The position numbers were made by a program, and so were the translations under genes. Below the pieces are notes generated by a model, which did no database searches, was not told the DNA's origin, and saw only the letters and a list, made by a program, of their open reading frames with translations. DNA of 64,000 nt from an uncultured Cohaesibacter sp. (lineage in GTDB: Bacteria; Pseudomonadota; Alphaproteobacteria; Rhizobiales; Cohaesibacteraceae), in NCBI RefSeq assembly GCF_963676275.1, contig NZ_OY781091.1, forward strand, positions 186,001 through 250,000. The letters are read 5' to 3'. Positions 62,641-64,000 of this stretch are shown here, piece after piece; within the stretch, counting starts at the first letter, position 1, and each line of letters starts with the position of its first letter.

Positions 62641-63990
62641 ATGAAAAACGTAAAAATTGCTTATATCGGAGGCGGCAGCCAACAATGGGCTCTGCACCTC
62701 ATGGCCGATCTTGCCCTTTCCAAATCTCTCAGTGGCAGTCTGGTTCTTTACGATATCAACAATGCTGCTGCTGAAAAGAACAAGGAAGTCAGCAAGCATA
62801 TCTTCTCGCGCCCGGAAGCGACCGGCAAGTTCGTGGTGGAAGCCGAGCCGGACCTTGACCGCGCTCTCAGCGGTGCCGACTTCGTTGTCATCTCCATCGA
62901 GCCGGGCCCGACGGAAAACCGTTATATCGATCTCAAGATTCCCGAAAAATACGGCATCTACCAGAGCGTTGGCGACACCACAGGCCCCGGAGGCATTGCG
63001 CGGGCCATTCGCTCCATCCCCGTGATGGCGGAATTTGCCAATCGCATCATGGCCGTCTGTCCCGATGCATGGGTGATCAACTATACCAACCCGATGGCAT
63101 GGTGCACCGCCGCGCTCACAGCGACCCAGCCCAAGATCAAGGCTGTAGGCTGCTGCCACGAAGTGTTCCACACGCAGGAAATGCTGGGACGCTGGGTCAG
63201 CGAAACCTATAATGTACCGCTGCCTGCCAGACATGACATCAAGCTCGACATTTCCGGCGTCAATCACTTCACCTTTGCCACCGGAGCCCAGTGGAATGGC
63301 AAGGATATCTTCGAGGAATTCAAGGCCGCCATCAAGGCTGAGGATGTCGCCACGCTGAAAGCCAATGCAGCCAAACGCCACGAGGAAGAACTCTGGTTCG
63401 ATTCCGATTTCCAGATCGCCAAGGATCTGTTCAAGCGCTTTGGCGTGCTCGGCGCTGCCGGCGACCGTCATCTGGCGGAATTCGTGCCATGGTATCTTGG
63501 CAGCGGAGAAGAGCTCAATAGCTGGGGAGTTGTGCTGACGCCTTACGAATGGCGCATTAAGCGGCAGGCCGCGCAGGATGAAGCGCGTCAGAAATTCCTT
63601 GATTCCGAACTCAAGCCTTCCGGTGAAGAAGGCGTGCTGATGATCGAGGCCCTGAGCGGGGCGACCGATACCCCATGCCGGACACAGGTCAATATGCCCA
63701 ATATTGGCCAGAATGCCTCTGCGCCAAAGGGCTGTGTTGTGGAAAGCTACGGCCTTGTCAGCGAGAACAAGATTGAAACGATCGCCTGCGGCATCCTCCC
63801 TCCCGCCGTTCAGGCCCTTGAAGATCGTGTGCTTGCCGTTCAACAGCTCGTCCTTGAGGGCGTTCTGGAGAATGACAAGTCCAAGATCTTCAGCGGTTTC
63901 ATGATCGATCCTCTCATTTCCATCGCGCCGCGCGCATGTGAGGAAATGTTCGAGGAAATGTGGGCGGCGCTTGAGCAGCGCAAGGCCTGA
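62641..63990 (+). CDS. Glycoside hydrolase family 4 enzyme (NAD+/metal-dependent alpha-glycosidase)
   Basis: A 449-aa GH4 enzyme. The NAD-binding motif is KIAYIGGGSQQWA at the N-terminus. SIEPGPTENRYIDLKIPEKY and GDTTGPGGIARAIRSIPVMA follow. The Mn-binding residues are C172 (CCHEVFH) and H209 (GVNHFTF). GH4 works by oxidation-elimination and includes alpha-glucosidases, alpha-galactosidases, 6-phospho-glycosidases and alpha-galacturonidases (LplD). Location after a TRAP system, which usually carries carboxylates, suggests a uronide substrate. The weak Shine-Dalgarno (GAGAAA at about 10 nt) is a minor doubt. No signal peptide, so it acts in the cytoplasm. Confidence 0.93.
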   Translation: MKNVKIAYIGGGSQQWALHLMADLALSKSLSGSLVLYDINNAAAEKNKEVSKHIFSRPEATGKFVVEAEPDLDRALSGADFVVISIEPGPTENRYIDLKIPEKYGIYQSVGDTTGPGGIARAIRSIPVMAEFANRIMAVCPDAWVINYTNPMAWCTAALTATQPKIKAVGCCHEVFHTQEMLGRWVSETYNVPLPARHDIKLDISGVNHFTFATGAQWNGKDIFEEFKAAIKAEDVATLKANAAKRHEEELWFDSDFQIAKDLFKRFGVLGAAGDRHLAEFVPWYLGSGEELNSWGVVLTPYEWRIKRQAAQDEARQKFLDSELKPSGEEGVLMIEALSGATDTPCRTQVNMPNIGQNASAPKGCVVESYGLVSENKIETIACGILPPAVQALEDRVLAVQQLVLEGVLENDKSKIFSGFMIDPLISIAPRACEEMFEEMWAALEQRKA

Positions 63991-64000
63991 TCCGATCAGA

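Overview
The window reads as chromosomal DNA of a free-living alphaproteobacterium, most likely a marine or host-associated member of the Hyphomicrobiales (Rhizobiales). The lineage markers are an MmcB-type DNA repair protein, DUF2336 and DUF2852 proteins, an ActS/ActR (RegB/RegA) redox pair, an FMN-riboswitch-controlled RibN-type riboflavin importer, an NDUFA9-like reductase, and TctABC and TRAP uptake systems. A genus is not assigned; resemblance to Cohaesibacter-like genomes is only a guess. No rRNA, CRISPR array or complete insertion sequence is seen.

Region 1 (1-20.6 kb) is a surface/secretion and signalling block. A DUF2336 protein, cut by the window edge, and a giant (about 2,200 aa) VCBS/cadherin/LamG/RTX protein lie on the minus strand. 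Divergent to them is a type I secretion system: two overlapping ABC genes whose nucleotide-binding sites are degenerate in complementary ways, a HlyD adaptor and a TolC-like channel. They are followed by a REC-PAS-GGDEF-EAL protein and an RpfC-like hybrid kinase that overlap by ATGA. The layout suggests a c-di-GMP-linked secreted adhesin or matrix protein.

Region 2 (20.6-30.8 kb) is mostly core-type: a YhiN flavoprotein, mmcB, actSR, a DUF2852 protein, an FMN riboswitch with ribN and a good terminator, a cytoplasmic GH20 hexosaminidase, an NDUFA9-like protein, and tRNA-Leu(CAG) with a consensus promoter.

Region 3 (30.8-42.8 kb) starts with a broken integrase N-terminus just after the tRNA and looks accessory. 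It holds two exported proteins of unknown function, an alpha/beta hydrolase divergent from a LacI regulator with two matching operators, a LysR/aldo-keto reductase pair, an AraC regulator, a secreted VWA protein and another exported unknown.

Region 4 (42.8-50 kb) is a LysR-controlled catabolic locus: TctC-TctB-TctA uptake, then HIT, URO-D-like, RidA and PLP-lyase genes. I regard it as the best candidate for an undescribed pathway. Region 5 (50-58.4 kb) pairs a CpxRA-like two-component system with a divergent complete RND efflux pump. Region 6 (58.4-64 kb) is a LysR-TRAP-GH4 locus for import and hydrolysis of a (probably acidic) glycoside.

Start codons were chosen by looking for Shine-Dalgarno sequences and often lie inside the longest open frame. 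Functions come from motif recognition by eye; no database search was run.
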